A DNA stretch of 64,000 nt, from contig JAKULF010000003.1 in the NCBI GenBank assembly GCA_022661535.1, positions 3,348,001-3,412,000 of the forward strand. Reading direction: 5' to 3'. The notes beneath the pieces are model-generated. The model worked only from the letters and a program-made list of their open reading frames with translations, did no database searches and had not been told where the DNA came from. Shown here one piece after another: positions 1 through 13,714 of this stretch. Source of the DNA: Eutypa lata. Lineage: Eukaryota; Ascomycota; Sordariomycetes; Xylariales; Diatrypaceae. Each line of letters starts with the position of its first letter. Position 1 is the stretch's first letter. The position numbers and the translations under genes were made by a program.

Positions 1-1344
1 GACAGATTCCGCGGATGGTTGGCGTCTCGGATGAACTTCGAGGTTATGAGTTTGCAGAGATGCCTGTCTTGCTGGAAACTTCTGCTCCGTGCTTAGGCTG
101 TTTCCTCGACCATGACCCTTCTCGATAGTTGCTCCACGCGTCGGGGGGGAAGGATACGAGAACTGAGAAGCGTCTGAGGGTGAGCGACTTGTTGAGTGAT
201 TGTATGGGTTACCTGCAGCTTCATCCCCATTTACAGGTGACCGGCCAAGATCCGGTGACACTTTCTGCTGTCGGTTAACTTGTAAGGGGGCAGGTGCTGA
301 ATCATTAGAGCCATATGTAGAAGAGGTCCAGCGAGCACTCTGTGCTGGTGGGGAAAACGACCCTTCACTCCCCGCTCTGACACTTTGAGAAGCGGCGCGC
401 ATGCGCCGATCTTCGTCGTCCTTGTGCGCTGACGCCCTCCGTTCTTCTACGGACTGATTATGTGGGTTAACCGCACTATAGAGAGCGGTCGGGTACAAAG
501 TTGGCGAGTCGTTTTCGACGAGCGGGCGGCGCTTTAGCTGCTCTACATCAAGCTGCTCGGCGGATGCGCCTGGCGGTGCTTTGTCAAACTGCCAGGGATC
601 CGTAGAAGGTGGCCGGGGTGGAGGTTCAGAGAAGGGCTCGGAAAACCCTGAGCGGTGTGAATCGCTTCGGCCTAGATCACTAATCACCATTGTAGCAGGC
701 CGCCCATTTAACCCTTCATCAGGGCCCGCCAATGTCCCCATCATACTGCTTAACGTCTGCCCATCTTCATCCACAGGTGTCTCATTAGATAGGGACTTGA
801 CGTCGGTTGTGGTTGTGGGAGTTTGAGCCCTGGATGCAGGTCTCACTGATTGCGCCGAAGGTGGAGGGGCAATTAATTTCATGCGCTTTAGTATATCCAT
901 GACCTTAGGCGCAGCTTTCCTTGAAGCTTTCTGTAGCTGCTCGAACTTCTCGGCATCGAACTCATCGAACTCGACATAATCATCAAAATCCCATAACAGG
1001 TCCTCCAGCTCTGACCGGTACTGCGCGAGCTCATCTAGTTGACAATGTTAAATCAGCCACTATAGGTAGGGACTAGATAATACTCCCGGGGATAAGTTTA
1101 TCTCCTTACCATGCTCTTTAACTGCATCAATGAAGTTAACACCATATTCATTATAATTTTTGCTGCAGAGTGGCTCGATCCTCTTCAAGGCACGCTCTCC
1201 TTCTTTTAACAGGCTTTGCGCCGCCTTAAGCATATCCGCGGCATTGTCCTCCTCCACATCCTGGGCATTTTGGAGAGCGACGCTGCCCTTCTCGACAATT
1301 TCCCTGAATGGCGCGGTTACGAGTCGGTCGGCTTCATCAGCCAT
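1..1344 (-). CDS. Conserved fungal protein of unknown function, 5' part
   Basis: The ATG lies at 1344-1342 and the protein begins MADEADRLVTAPF. Exon 1 is 1344-1110; an intron (GTAAGG...AACTAG) occupies 1109-1035; exon 2 runs from 1034 off the left edge. Joining gives 423 in-frame codons without a stop. Residues 1-130 form a charged helical region (FREIVEKG, EGERALKRIEPLC, DLLWDFDDYVEFDEFDAEKF). After about residue 135 the sequence becomes low-complexity and rich in Pro, Ser, Thr and Gln, as in a disordered linker, so the family-defining domain may lie beyond the window. I do not recognise the protein and propose no function. The splice signals and the frame agreement across the junction make the gene itself fairly secure. 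It reads away from the long gene-free region to its right. Confidence 0.72.
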
Positions 1345-1961
1345 GCTGGAGAGTGATTTAGATAAGTAGTGACGGAGGATTAGATATGTAGCGGGTAGGC
1401 ACGTAGATTGGCAGCCTTGTCGTCGATTCGCAGTCTTGGGCCCCGAGTCTCGTGAGCTCGTGGGGGGGCTTGGATAACACAGATGGCTTATTAAACCTGG
1501 CTGAAGTCCTCTCATCACCATTAGACCTAATGGCGATTATATTACAAGACCATTGGACGGCATTGGAAAGATTCGAACCATCTGAGAGGTGGTGTGAAGA
1601 GAAAAGAAAGGGAAAGAGAGATTGGCAGGTTACCAATGTTGACGACAGCCAAGTATGAAGTAACTGTAGGTAGGGTCCGGCTCAGTGAGACAGTGAGATT
1701 TAGCTGGGTCAATCGCATCCAATTGAGAGAGGAAGAGGGGTGTGTTGCGGTGACCACGCACATGAAGTCCTCTACATACTCAACTAGGTAGAGCTACATG
1801 TTAACTAGAGCCAGGTAGGTACAATACATTATCTCCCTAGGCCTATAACTACATAGCCTACCTAGGTATCTGCATACAGCAGCACATGGCCTTATGTAGC
1901 TACCCACCTGTGTGCCTTAAGTTAGGTAAACTAGCCTGGTAGGTACTATGTAATTATGTAT

Positions 1962-1985
1962 TGTATGTATGTATGTATGTACGTA
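1962..1985. repeat. TATG/GTAT tetranucleotide microsatellite
   Basis: A short run of about five TATG units starts after a TAATTATG sequence and ends in TACGTAG. It lies inside a cluster of TAGGTAG-like blocks in non-coding DNA. No function is implied. Confidence 0.7.
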
Positions 1986-4900
1986 GTTATGGAGATAGGT
2001 AGGGTTAGGCATCCCCTGTCTTCTTTACTATCGCGCCTCCCGATTGTCGGGTGGTGGCGTATGTAAATTGCGCGACTTTCCTATGTTAACGTTAGTTAGG
2101 TATCCCTCCACGCGGACTATATTTCGAGCGCAGATAGGCAGGGTAGCACTGGCAGTAGGCGACAACTATTTGTCTATTAGCGACCTATCTAGCGCGCTTC
2201 TGCAAATAGAGGGCGGGGGATCCAGGCGGGTTGAGCGATAGGCATAGGTGCACCACGACTATTTGTGGTGCTATGTCCTGACTAGGCACATTAGATTGTG
2301 CCGAATCCAATCAGACTGGTAATAATGGTTCATGCCCCGGAATCACTAACTACCTTACCTACACTACTACGTAGTATGTACCTACCTACTTTACTAGAGA
2401 AAAATACTTTCCTGTGCTGTGGATCAAAGCTGATCGGTTTAATGTCCGTTGGAAAGCGAGAAAGAAGCCTTTAGAAGAGAGACCCTTTGGAGATCAATGA
2501 ACTATCAAAGCTACCTAGCCCCTGTAGGGTCGCAGAATTGGTGAGGGTCCTAGAGTCTAGTTGGGTAGAATGCAGTAGCACTTGAGACTAGCAAGCCCTC
2601 AAGCCCTCAAGGCGGGATTCTGTCAACCTTGGTCCTTGGAACCCCATTGAGGCTGGTTTGCTGTTACGACCTCCGAACGAGGCGGACAAACAAAACCCGA
2701 AAGCTGAATGCCAAGATTTGCTTGTCTTACCATTCTTTTTTTCTCGAAGCGATTATTTTCTGCAGCTCCCGACTCCCGCTTAGCACCCGCACCGAAGTTT
2801 GGGGTTTTTACCAAGGGGTACCCTTCCAAGCATTCGTCTATACAGATGGAAGATTCAGGAGAAGGAGGGAGGGGACTGCACAAGAGCCGCCGAGTCCCGG
2901 CCCCGACTATGTACAAGTGCCATGAGGTCTATCCAAGTAGTAGCGCGGTAGCGTATAGCTAAGTATATAAGCAAACATGCATTATAGGTAGGGAAAAGAT
3001 GACGGGATGATCCAATGAAGACATGCGACAAGACATACTTTATAGCTCGATATAATCTACTCTACCCATGGGTATGGGCCATCCCATGTCTTAGATGAAA
3101 AGACGGGGTAATATAGTGTATAAATACGAACTTTTCTCCCCTTTCACATGCGGCGTTATTCGGTTCACCATGACCCTTTTTCGACCTGGGGTGCCAATGT
3201 ACTATACTATATTATATCCTTGCATTCTCATGTTACTCGAAGTCTATTGGGCCGTCCGGCGGGAGTTGAAAAGTGATGTTGCCACATATAACGTTCAATG
3301 CCAGCCTGTCGGTCCAACATAGCAAGCTGTCGCGTGTGTGTCTCGCTTCTCTGTCATCTTGCCGAGAGCAGTCAGCCTAGGAACAATTGGGCCAATGGGT
3401 GAGTTGATTCGCATAGTTGCTGTGATAAGACGGAATGGGCCTTTGGAGACACAGGCACGATCGGCAACTGATCTGAGTCAAATGCTACGCTATGGTACCG
3501 TTCCTGCACACACACGTTTAGTGCTAGCATGGGTAAGCACGTTGACGTTTACCTACACTCGCATCTTGCAACTGAAAATCATAAACTCTTTCGGCTCCCG
3601 AGAGAGTCGTGCTTCCTAAAAAGGGTTCGAGGTCAAGGGATATTGAACCCAGGTTTCCTTATCTAAGAGGAAGCAAATACGAGGACTATAATCAGACCTC
3701 ATGAATTGATACATGCTCTGATACTGAACGTACAAATCACATATTATCATGGTAGCTGGGATCCTTATGCAAGCAAGCCAATTAGCACTTGACTAACGAA
3801 TAGTATGTGCGCAAAGGGAAACACTCTTTCCGAGATACTGGATAACTAGCGATAGCATACCTATGTATCAGCCGTACGCGCCCCATGCTCTGCTGGGTTG
3901 TGGGGTCTAGTGCAATCCCTTCAAGCTTATAATGACCTTGTCGGCTGTTTCGATTTGCTGAATCTTCAACAGAGTCATCGTCAGAAAGCTTAGATGGTCG
4001 ATGTCCCTTGGTCATTGGTTCGGAATGCATGAGTGTGAGCCGCAGATTCATCTGACAAAACTTGCCCTGTCGGATTTGATTTCCATTTCCATATACTCAA
4101 CATACATACAAACGACAGACGAGTCTGATAGGTCCCAGGCTGCATAGGGCAGTGGGGAAAGGGTGCTTAGGTAGGATTCCTATGTGCATTCTCTTCGCAA
4201 AACTCGGTATCCTATTGGTAGTAAGATCTATAGTTTCGGAGCTATAGAGACAGGGACGCACCCCACTAACTAAACCCCAGCGCGGCCCGGGTGCTAGAAA
4301 AACGGGCGGGAGGGTTATCTGATGTCGTAGGTAGATCATCAGTTAATACCGCATCTTATATACGACGTGGGTGTAAATACTACGACGTGAGTCCTGGAAG
4401 AACTATTTGCTATGTGACGCTATAAAGCAATTTACACACGTTTCTAGACCTAACCTACGTTCCACACCCCGGCGCTTAGCTAGTGTCATGTCATTTCGTC
4501 CTGTTAAGGACAATTACCCCTTTTTTCCTTCGAGTTAAGGGCTCTATGACTTAAGCTGTTAATATTGGCACTGCCATAACAACTAGCAATCCATAATGCC
4601 AATGCTACTAGGAAACACATCATTAGATACTTCGTCCCTCCTGCTCAGAGAAGGAAATGTCTGAAGAGCCGTCCTTTGACCTTTGAGGTGGTCATGGTTT
4701 ATTCCACCAACAACCATCCCAAGATGGCATTGATAACCGGTTTGCGTTGGAGTCTAGTCTCCTTTTCCACCGTGCCGAAGGTATACCGTTGAAGGACCGA
4801 AGGATAGAACCCGTTGTCAAAGGATATAAAGCTAATGGAAATGGATAGGTAAGAGCATTCTCAATTACAATTACGTAGCAAAGCAATGAAGGCGAAATCC

Positions 4901-7421
4901 TCATGATAGGGGTTCAGACGCCGTGTTGGGAATCTGTGGATCGATGTGTTATGCTTTATATACTAACTAGCCTTATGAGTTATGAGAGACTCCCCGTCTC
5001 CGATATAAAAATCCTATACATATATAGGAGAAACTAGTCACCAAAGACTGGAAGTTTAAGTTGATGTTGATTATGACAAGTAGAAGTGGTATAAGAAGCT
5101 GTGCGACCTTGACTAGGAAGCCGTTGCTGGAAATGAGAAGCCTGTGTCTTCGAGACTCAGTCTACATACATCACGAGTATGACGCGGCTTGATGTAATAT
5201 CTCATATTGACGTGATGTTATACGCGATCTTATGACGTACACCATAATAAATGAGGCTTCATTGGTTAACTCGAGATTCACAAAAGATATCAATGATGTA
5301 TTTATACTGCAACCCCCACCTAGCTCGGTGTCTTATTCAAACAGTGCTTGATTCAAATATCGCATTGAAGGAAGACTCTTAAAGAGGCTAGGGTACACAT
5401 CCAGACATCGTAACTCGCGAAGACCATAATATAATAGTAGCAACATCCGATTCGTTTCAACAGAGGTTCAATCCCACGCATAAATTGAAAAAGGGTGTGC
5501 TGAGTTGAAGTAAGAATCTTGCATCCGAGAGCGCAGTGTCAGGGGTGGGAGACGTGTGGGGGTTTCCTTCGTATTTCTATAGCAAGTCGCTTTGAACTCT
5601 ATGATAGATGCGGCATCCTCCGTTGAAGACGGTATTCTTCAAGTACCCATCAATTCGATGACACCTCTGTTGCTGAAGGCATCACATTGTCATCCAAGAG
5701 ACATGGCGAAACCGCTGTTATGAAGAGCAGTCATTCTTTACATGTTGAACCCGTATCGATGCCACTTTCTAGAATTGCATTAAGCTGGGAACATAGCCAA
5801 AACCCCCAATTGTTAGTTGCAATGAGAGACAGAGTCGGAAACTCGCCTGCTATAGAGGTGAGCTCGGCCGGCGCTCTGTTAAGGGGCAAGCGCCGAGTTC
5901 CTGAACCATCTTCTACGGGACTTCGTATCTTTTAATCCTATATATATATTGGTTAGAGTATATATATCTGAACAGGATTATATGGAACGAGAAATAATAA
6001 CGAAAAAAACATCCTAGTTGGTGAACATGTTGTATAGTCATAACTAAACTTGTATGATCTAACTTTAGCCACCATACCGCTACACAGCGAAGAATATCTT
6101 GGTACATTCTGGTAGAACGTCTGTAGAGACCTGTCTACAGACTCCATGGCGGGATTCTCCCTGATAGGTATATATACATATATATACTAAAGGCAGTCGT
6201 CTTCCCATCGATCTCGTTAACTAGATGACTTCTCATTAACGGTATATGACACCATGTGCTCTCTGTTATAACCATGCCGACACACAAAGTCTATGGACAA
6301 TATCGCCAAGTTAGATCAACACCGAGTATAATACAAAGGCCCTGGTATGAGCATGTCTAAGGGTTGTTAGAAGAGTGTTTGGCGCTCATTTGACATCTAT
6401 GGCGAGGGTCTTATCAGGGGGTAGCTGCTTGAGGTAAGCATCTAAAGAGCCACACCATAGCAAGCAACCCCCACGAGACGACATCTTAGCCTATAAATTA
6501 TACCAATGAACGAAGCTCAACAATGAGCACTCGGAGGTTAGGTTATGATCGTCCCTACCAACGTGGTGTGCCCAGGGACAAGTTAGACGTGGGGAGAAAG
6601 AACCAAAGGCATGTCACCAAGTCAAGACAGCGAAGGCAAGTAGTATGTGGGATATGTGTAGGCCTACGCCGTGCTCCGCGGAAACGGGCAGCCTCGGAAG
6701 TAGAACGATACGGGCTTACTAACTTAGAAATGAAAGGGCGTTTTAGCTCTTTTCTGATGTTCATAAAAATTAGCTACACCTATTAGGTAAACCCCAAGTC
6801 AAAACATATCGCCTGTAACCGCATATCATCAGTGAAATGTAACTTCTAGAGTATATGGGCGAATGATTTCACCCAGGTAGCTTATGCCAGTGTGGAAGAG
6901 TCCTGGTAAGGTATCAGGGGTATTCCTAGGATCAAATATGGGAGCTAAGGGCGGCAACGCTAAGATGCTCTGCACAACAACCTCTTCACTATCCAAATAC
7001 CATATCCGCTTAGCTTCCAATAGAGGAGGGCAATGTTGAACGAAGTATTTCGTCATTCAGACGCTACCTTAGTGCCTCACAACTGGCTAGAGGAAGAGGA
7101 CGTTCAGTTGCTAAATTATATAGAATTTTGCGTCGAGGGACCCTATCCAGGACCTAAGATGATAGAGATTCAAAGTTTAGAACTGTACAAGTATCCTATT
7201 GGTTGGATAGCACTAGGTATTACTAGCTAGACGTCTACATCTCGAAGCATGCCGTGGACCTGAGGATAGAGACATAGCAAGGCCATTACAAGGCTTCTAT
7301 CTAGATACCACCCGGCCCCCGCGTTCTTGAAATAATCTAATCTCTGATAGATGACCGAAGTGTAGGATGTATCATCTCCTGCCGTATGAAGATTTCATTC
7401 TCCTAGCGCGGCGCATTTCCA

Positions 7422-7490
7422 TGAAAATCGACGACATGTGAACAGCCTGAGCACCCAAATCCTGAGGCGTTCACGTGTCGTCGATTTTCA
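7422..7490. repeat. 22-bp inverted repeat with 25-nt spacer
   Basis: The left arm (7422-7443, beginning TGAAAATCGACGAC) is the reverse complement of the right arm (7469-7490, ending GTCGTCGATTTTCA) with a single A/G difference. The spacer is 7444-7468. A transcript would fold into a 21-of-22-bp hairpin. It could be a small terminal-inverted-repeat element remnant, a palindromic insertion or a hairpin RNA source; no flanking target-site duplication is obvious. Confidence 0.8.
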
Positions 7491-8969
7491 GGAGACTCGT
7501 ATGCCTTGAGTAGCCGAACAAGCTGAGCGAGATTTTCTGTGTGTTTTCGCAAGCCTAGCAGTAGAAAGGAAGGTCGTCTGGCGTGACCGATTAGGGCGAC
7601 GAGACCAATGTTTAGACCCACCTCCTAGCATTTCAGCTGTAGCTATCTAAGAGCTAAGGGAACTGGAGCTGACTGCGAACTTGAACCCAATGTTTTGCGC
7701 CAGAGTAGAACGTTGGGCAGCTTCGGAGCCAGGCTTTCGGCGAGAGCCATCCTGATGGAAAGGCGGCGACCTCCGAGGTCTTTCCGGCTGTCGTAGGTAG
7801 TATCGTTCATTACCTATACCGAGAGCAAGTGCGGAAATCGCTAGCTAGGTTATCTTTTTTCTCGAGACAAGAAAGCTAATCGGATTGCGGTCGGATTGTT
7901 ATCTCAGCGACGACGAAATTTTTCGTCCCGAGTGATCTAGCGAAATTGATGCATGTTTCGGGATGCCCGATGGCTGAACGCCATCATCAGCATTGGTAGT
8001 TTATTTTCCTTGACGTATCTAGCGAGTAAAGAAAGAAAAAAAAATGAAGGATAGAAAAAGTTTTCCGACGATCTCTACGCGACCCAAGACACCATCCGTC
8101 GATCGATCGCTGAGCCTCAAACCTGTCTCCTATGTAACGATACAGCCTGGCGGGACATATAACTTTCGGGTTAATAGTTTTAAGTGCAGGGAGAGCCGAT
8201 TGCGGCACCCGGCATTTAAAGCGTTGCCGCGTAAAGGAAGTTATATGCGGGAAACCATATAGACAAGTGACGGAATGCTTAGATTAGTTGCTATTGACTA
8301 CCTATATGAGAGGATCTTCGGGGCTAGATCGGCTTAGAGTTCCTCGCTGGTAATGACCGGGGGCACTTGTCAGGCAGGCTTGGGCAGTTTTCCTTCAATG
8401 GAATCTTGCATGAGAATCTACCTCTACCCAGATGCTCATTTGGCAACCCCTTACCAATAGCAATAATGTTGGCATTGGGAGCTAGCTCTAACCTTTACTT
8501 CTCAATGGGACCTGTCGCCTCGCATGCTTATGTAGCAATACTAGGAGTATGTAATATATGCGAGGGCTATAGAACCTTTCTGCGCCTAACGTAGGTGAAT
8601 CTCACGGTGTGCAAGCAAGAATGGCGTGAGTGTCCCTTCATGTACTCCAGTTTTTCCTCCGTCTCATCACTTTCCTACCTCGTCGATACGTTTTGGGCGA
8701 CCTGCAGGTCCGCCCCTGCGACATAGATGAGTGGCTAAGATGGCAGGATGGCAGGCAGATGGGACTGTACGGACTACGCATTTCTTTTCTTTCCCTCCTC
8801 GCGGGGACCTCGACAAATCAGCCCGCGAGAGCTTGGTCAGGTGCCAAGCCCCAGGGCTCCCCTTTAGCGCAGATGCCTTAGGGTTGTTCCAAGATGCAAT
8901 ACCCGGGTAGGCTGACTGGCAGACTGGCAACTTTCTGGTTGGAGAGGCGGAGTGAGTATTTGGGGGGTT

Positions 8970-9003
8970 GCGGAATAGTCGAGTTCGATCCCGACGGTTC
9001 CGC
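8970..9003. repeat. 34-nt two-part hairpin
   Basis: An outer stem GCGGAA/TTCCGC (8970-8975 with 8998-9003) and an inner stem GTCG/CGAC (8978-8981 with 8992-8995) surround a loop containing TTCGATCC. The layout resembles the acceptor plus T-arm of a tRNA, but no anticodon or D arm is adjacent. It could be a tRNA fragment or chance. Confidence 0.45.
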
Positions 9004-12000
9004 TGCTTGCATGCGCGGCGGCCAGCTGACCTGACGAACTTACTGACTCTTTGGGGTTTGGGTTGGGCACGTCTTGATGACACGACAGCTATTTACGACT
9101 CGTAGTTTAGTTAAAAGTCTTGGAGTCATGGTGGTGGTCCCCCCTCCTTCCCCGTGGGGCCTGGAACGTGGGATCTGGAATAAGAAATGAGTTTTAAAAT
9201 AAAAAAATCTTTCTTTTTTTCACAAATCGATTCGTTCAAACCTGGACAATCTGCAACCCAAACCGCAGATTCCGGGGTACGCATGTCACCCGCGATGGCC
9301 ACCCACCTCACACCCACCTTCTCTGATCGTTCTAGAGGACAAGGATTCACGGCGAGATCCACGCAGACCGGACCAGGGGATTGGGGAAAGCTTTTTCAGA
9401 CCCTGGACATGGCTGCCCGCCTATGCATGTGGCATGTGTCAACCGACGATGACGGTTCTTGGCAACCCCCTCCCCTACTACAGTTGACTTGGTATTTGTA
9501 AGTTGGAGGTGCACTTGCTTCGTCTATGTACTGTAGGTAGACGTCTTAACCCAGCTGGTGTGAAGTATGTGCGGGAGTATCTTGTATCATGATACTTCCA
9601 TGGAAACCCCATTCGCTTTAAGCACGCTTACTCATATCTAGACCTAGAGCTCTTCTAGAAGGATAGAGGAAGATCTAGGCAAGTAGTACACGGGCTTGAG
9701 CCAACCCATTATTGGTGTATTTGGTCGGTGATCAGACTGCCTGACTATTAGGTGAGACGTCTAACGCGGCTCCTGGCTGTCCTAGAGTCTTAAACCCGGG
9801 GCCGATTTCGAGATAAGTTGCGTCTCATTACATACGTAGTCTCGCTGAATGACCGCTTGGTCTATGGCAGTGATACTAAGTAGCTTACCGGTCCCACGGA
9901 TCGGATCGTCTGGGAGACGAGACTAGATTCCGACTCTGGCCGTAGAAGTCGCTTGATCCCGCCTTGGAATGGTAGAATGGTTGACTGCATGAACGGCGGA
10001 TATATGACATATATTCGATTGGTTGGGTAATGAATGCATTTGCATTTGCATTAAAATTTAATGAAATACGTAACTAGATGTCATTGGAATTGTTCAACAT
10101 AGCAAGATTTATCGTATGTAAACCAGATCGTAAACAAGGTCATATCAAGGCGGCTGCATACTGATGTGACCATGGACAGGTAGTATATATATATTTTGGG
10201 CGGTATTTTATGAATTGGCGCCTTTCAGCTCTCCTTCACGAGCGTCGGCTTGGGGTTTTATTGTACGATATTAAAAGTAAGTGTGTTGGGGTAGTAATTA
10301 GCAGTCAGACAGTTACTGTACAACACAATACAATACCATGAAGAGAGAGCCGACCAATTGCCCCTGTCACTCTCCGCAATTAGGTATTTTGCTCCAAGCG
10401 GACAACAGAGTCCGACCGACGTGTCGACCGATTCAGACGTTGTTTTCAACACTCCCAGTTTTGATGTTCATTTCATTTTTTTTTTGGGTAACTACCTGGA
10501 TGATTCATAAGTTATGCTCTGGTCGATTCATATGACTTATTCAATGCTTACCTTATATCTAGGCCCCATGTGTTGAGTTTTATGAGACACCTGAAATGAC
10601 AGGTCGTTCGAAGAGTATCAACATTCATGATGCACATGTACTACGTATGTATGAGTGTCCAACAAAACAACGTTGATTGTCGCCGGGAAACCCCGGGATG
10701 ACACTAGCCGAGCCGTTGGCCCTCCGCGTGAGTTGACTCCTAGTACCTTGCATTTCGCTAGGCTATGATTACTTAAAAAAAAATCAGATGAAATAAAGTG
10801 GCAATAAATGCTCTATTGTGCATCTAGGTGGTATCTCGACGGGGGACTCAATTTATCTAGTTACATACGCACGGATTCGTAGCTCGGTAGAGCATGTAAC
10901 AGCGGATCGACTAAAGCTACCTAATGTACATTCAAAAAGTGTACTAAGCCACTTCATGAGCCTGAGACTTGTAACAACATGCTGAGTAGTGATGATGGAT
11001 TCCCTAAAACTAGAAGAATACATCAAAGGAGGTATTCTTGGGGACTTTATATATATTCTAGTCCCATCCCCTAACTCGTGAAGTTTCGAATCTTGTGCGC
11101 CCGACTCCTTTATGTCAACGTTATGGACTCAGCTGCTACCTAGCGATACCTACTAGTGGGTGTATGGTTAAGATTTCCTTCTGCAAACTATTCATTCAAC
11201 AAACAAAATCTTTATTACATTTGGTGTTGGATTAAATCAAGATTTTACAACCGTAGAATTCGCCGACGGTTATCTCGTAATTGAAAATGAATCTAATAAT
11301 ATATATTGCGTCTGGTCCGGTAGGGGCATCATAAATCAGCATACTTGTCCAGCAATGAATTCAGGGTTGTAGGTATGACATAAAAATAAGTGAGAGTCGT
11401 GGTATAAACCGGATTGTCCTTTCATTTCCCTGACTTACACCTCATACTATACTTTTATCGAAATGTCTTCCAAAAAGCATAACAAGTTATATTTATTTAG
11501 TAATACCAACTGTCAATATGGCCGTTCGGGCGAATTCATAATACCTACGAAGTATTGAAGAATTGGTTGAACCCCCACTCGAACTACCCGCGGACTTGTG
11601 CCCTTCCACCCGCCCACGTTCGACTTAAACTTAGTTTTATGTAGCGCTATGCTATTCTGATTCCCCGGGTTTTGATGCCTGTCCATATTTGGACTATCTG
11701 CGGCTGTCGCGCGGGTAGTATAGTTTTATATGGACCCGTCCCATCGGTCTACCGTCTTACGCCAGCCTTGCGAGTTTCCACTATAGTAGAGACGAGACCA
11801 GTAGACTTTGAAGTTAGGTGGTATAGTTAGCCCTACCCAACTTGGTTCCTGCTGCTACCAATACTGCGGGATAAACTTTCTACCTACCTCCTACTACCTA
11901 GTAGGTATTGTACCTACCATACATGCAAGGGAACTACCTCTACATAACTAACTGCCACCTGACCTATTATGCACATCAAATATAGCTGACGCATGCGACT

Positions 12001-13714
12001 ACTAACTAGGTAGCTTCAAGGTTATCCCTTACACTGTTCTTATTTCCTCCTGATATATTTCCTATATACCTATAGGTAACTACCTAGACACGAAGTAGAG
12101 ATATCACAATGCCATACTATAAAATATCTTCTCGTCGTTTGGCGGAACCATGTCTTATTATGTTCAAGATCTGTACCTAACCACTAGATAATTAGTCTAA
12201 GCACTTCGCCTGGGGATAGCGGGCTTCGGCCAATGCTTAGGCTAATATAAATATGTAAGTGCGGAAATAAAGTCCCTGCACTATTCATACCTTAGTTCGA
12301 TCACTAATAGCAGATCCGCATGGCCTGTCTTGGCGAACTTGAAATGCTAGTTAATACCTGCTTACTTAGTAACATTATTTAAACATTTAAATCTGTAGGT
12401 ATGTAGGTAGGCAGAACCCAACATTTCATAGTTACCATGTAATTATACGTAGGAATAACTTAGCCATAGCTATACCCATTCAAAACAACTGCATGCATCT
12501 ATGTCAACATGTCAGAGTTATACGGAGATCGTGACCTTTCTCTAGACATGTCTGCATGTAGGAGTAGGTGTGCTTCTTGTTGGCGCAACATCCTGGCTAC
12601 ACTGCTTTGCCTTGTCATGGTATGGACCATGGTAGCTTGCTTATATATCAGGTAATATTATATCACCTACATACCTGTGTAAGTACTTAACATAGCACTG
12701 CTAAGGTGAATGTACTTATATACCTACTACCTAGGTAGGTAGGGGGGTCTCTCAGACACTTGCATGCATGCAGTATAGTACTTTAAGCCACCGAGACGAA
12801 CTAACCTACTGAAGCCTTCCCATCTTTGGTTGCTTGCCTACTGCCTACCATCCTTGGGCTCCATCCTTGTACGCTACATCGTTTCTTCCGCTCTACCCCA
12901 GCTGTCCATCCCCCCCCGCTTAACGCTAATCGTCGTTAATGCGTTCCGTGGAGCAATTTACCGCAATGGGCGGCATCTTACAAAACCGACCGGCTTCCCG
13001 CTCTTCGCTCTTTAAACACGGCTTGCTGATGAGAGGTTACAAACTAGTCGCCGCACCCCCCGAAGCCAGATCGATCTATTTCAATATAGAGTGTGACCGA
13101 GTGATATACATACCTACGTATACTTACATATCTCTTTGTCACCGGAGACACTAGGAGGTCGTACGTAGCTAAATACAGACAACCATTCCAACATTGTCAC
13201 TCAGTCTCGTTCAACGGCGGAAAAATCCATATAGCGCATAAGCAGAAGGATTGCGCGCAACTTGTCCCATGATTGCCGATCATGTGGTAAACCAACGACT
13301 TTTACTTCCATCAAATCTAGTGGTTCGGATGCGGCTTGGTTTTAGGATTGCGAACTACTACTACCTACGACCTGCCACCGCTACTGGCGCATTCAGTATT
13401 GTCTGAGTCTTACATCGACCGAGCCTTGCATTGCCTTATTGCCTTGCTCTTGGGTTGTAACGATTCGCGGGGCTGAGGGATCTTAGCTATCACAACTCCC
13501 GCCATCTCTCCCCCGCTTCTGTAATATGCGACGTCTGTTGGTCGGATCACTCCACCACGTTTACTCCGGTTGAATATAGGAAAAGTTGTTACTTTCTAGT
13601 CACACCCTCAATCGGCTACCAACTCATCCATTGCGCGCGAAGACGGGACTAGACTCACGTTAGGAATTGGCATTCTACATTATGGTTTCGTAAGACTATG
13701 TTCTTCCAAGGGAC

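Larger units (their letters stand above)
1345..13714. other. 12.4-kb gene-poor region
   Basis: No open frame here has a recognisable domain, and I could not join the short frames into a convincing spliced gene. The stretch holds clusters of CTACCTA/TAGGTAG tetranucleotide blocks (about 1.8-2.0, 2.35, 11.9 and 12.7 kb), a TATG microsatellite, a long inverted repeat at 7.4 kb, a tRNA-like remnant at 3.6 kb and a small hairpin at 9.0 kb. The last few hundred bases before 13,715 presumably contain the promoter and leader of the zinc-finger gene. The region could also hold non-coding transcripts or decayed elements that cannot be recognised by eye. Confidence 0.6.

Noticed and set aside
2623..2925. 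Overlapping ORFs of about 97 codons on both strands
   Set aside because: Neither strand shows a family motif, and both are equally open, as expected by chance in this composition.
8667..9083. 138-codon minus-strand ORF in the gene-poor region
   Set aside because: The composition is basic and low in hydrophobic pattern, there is no domain, overlapping frames on the other strand are equally open, and there is no splice context.
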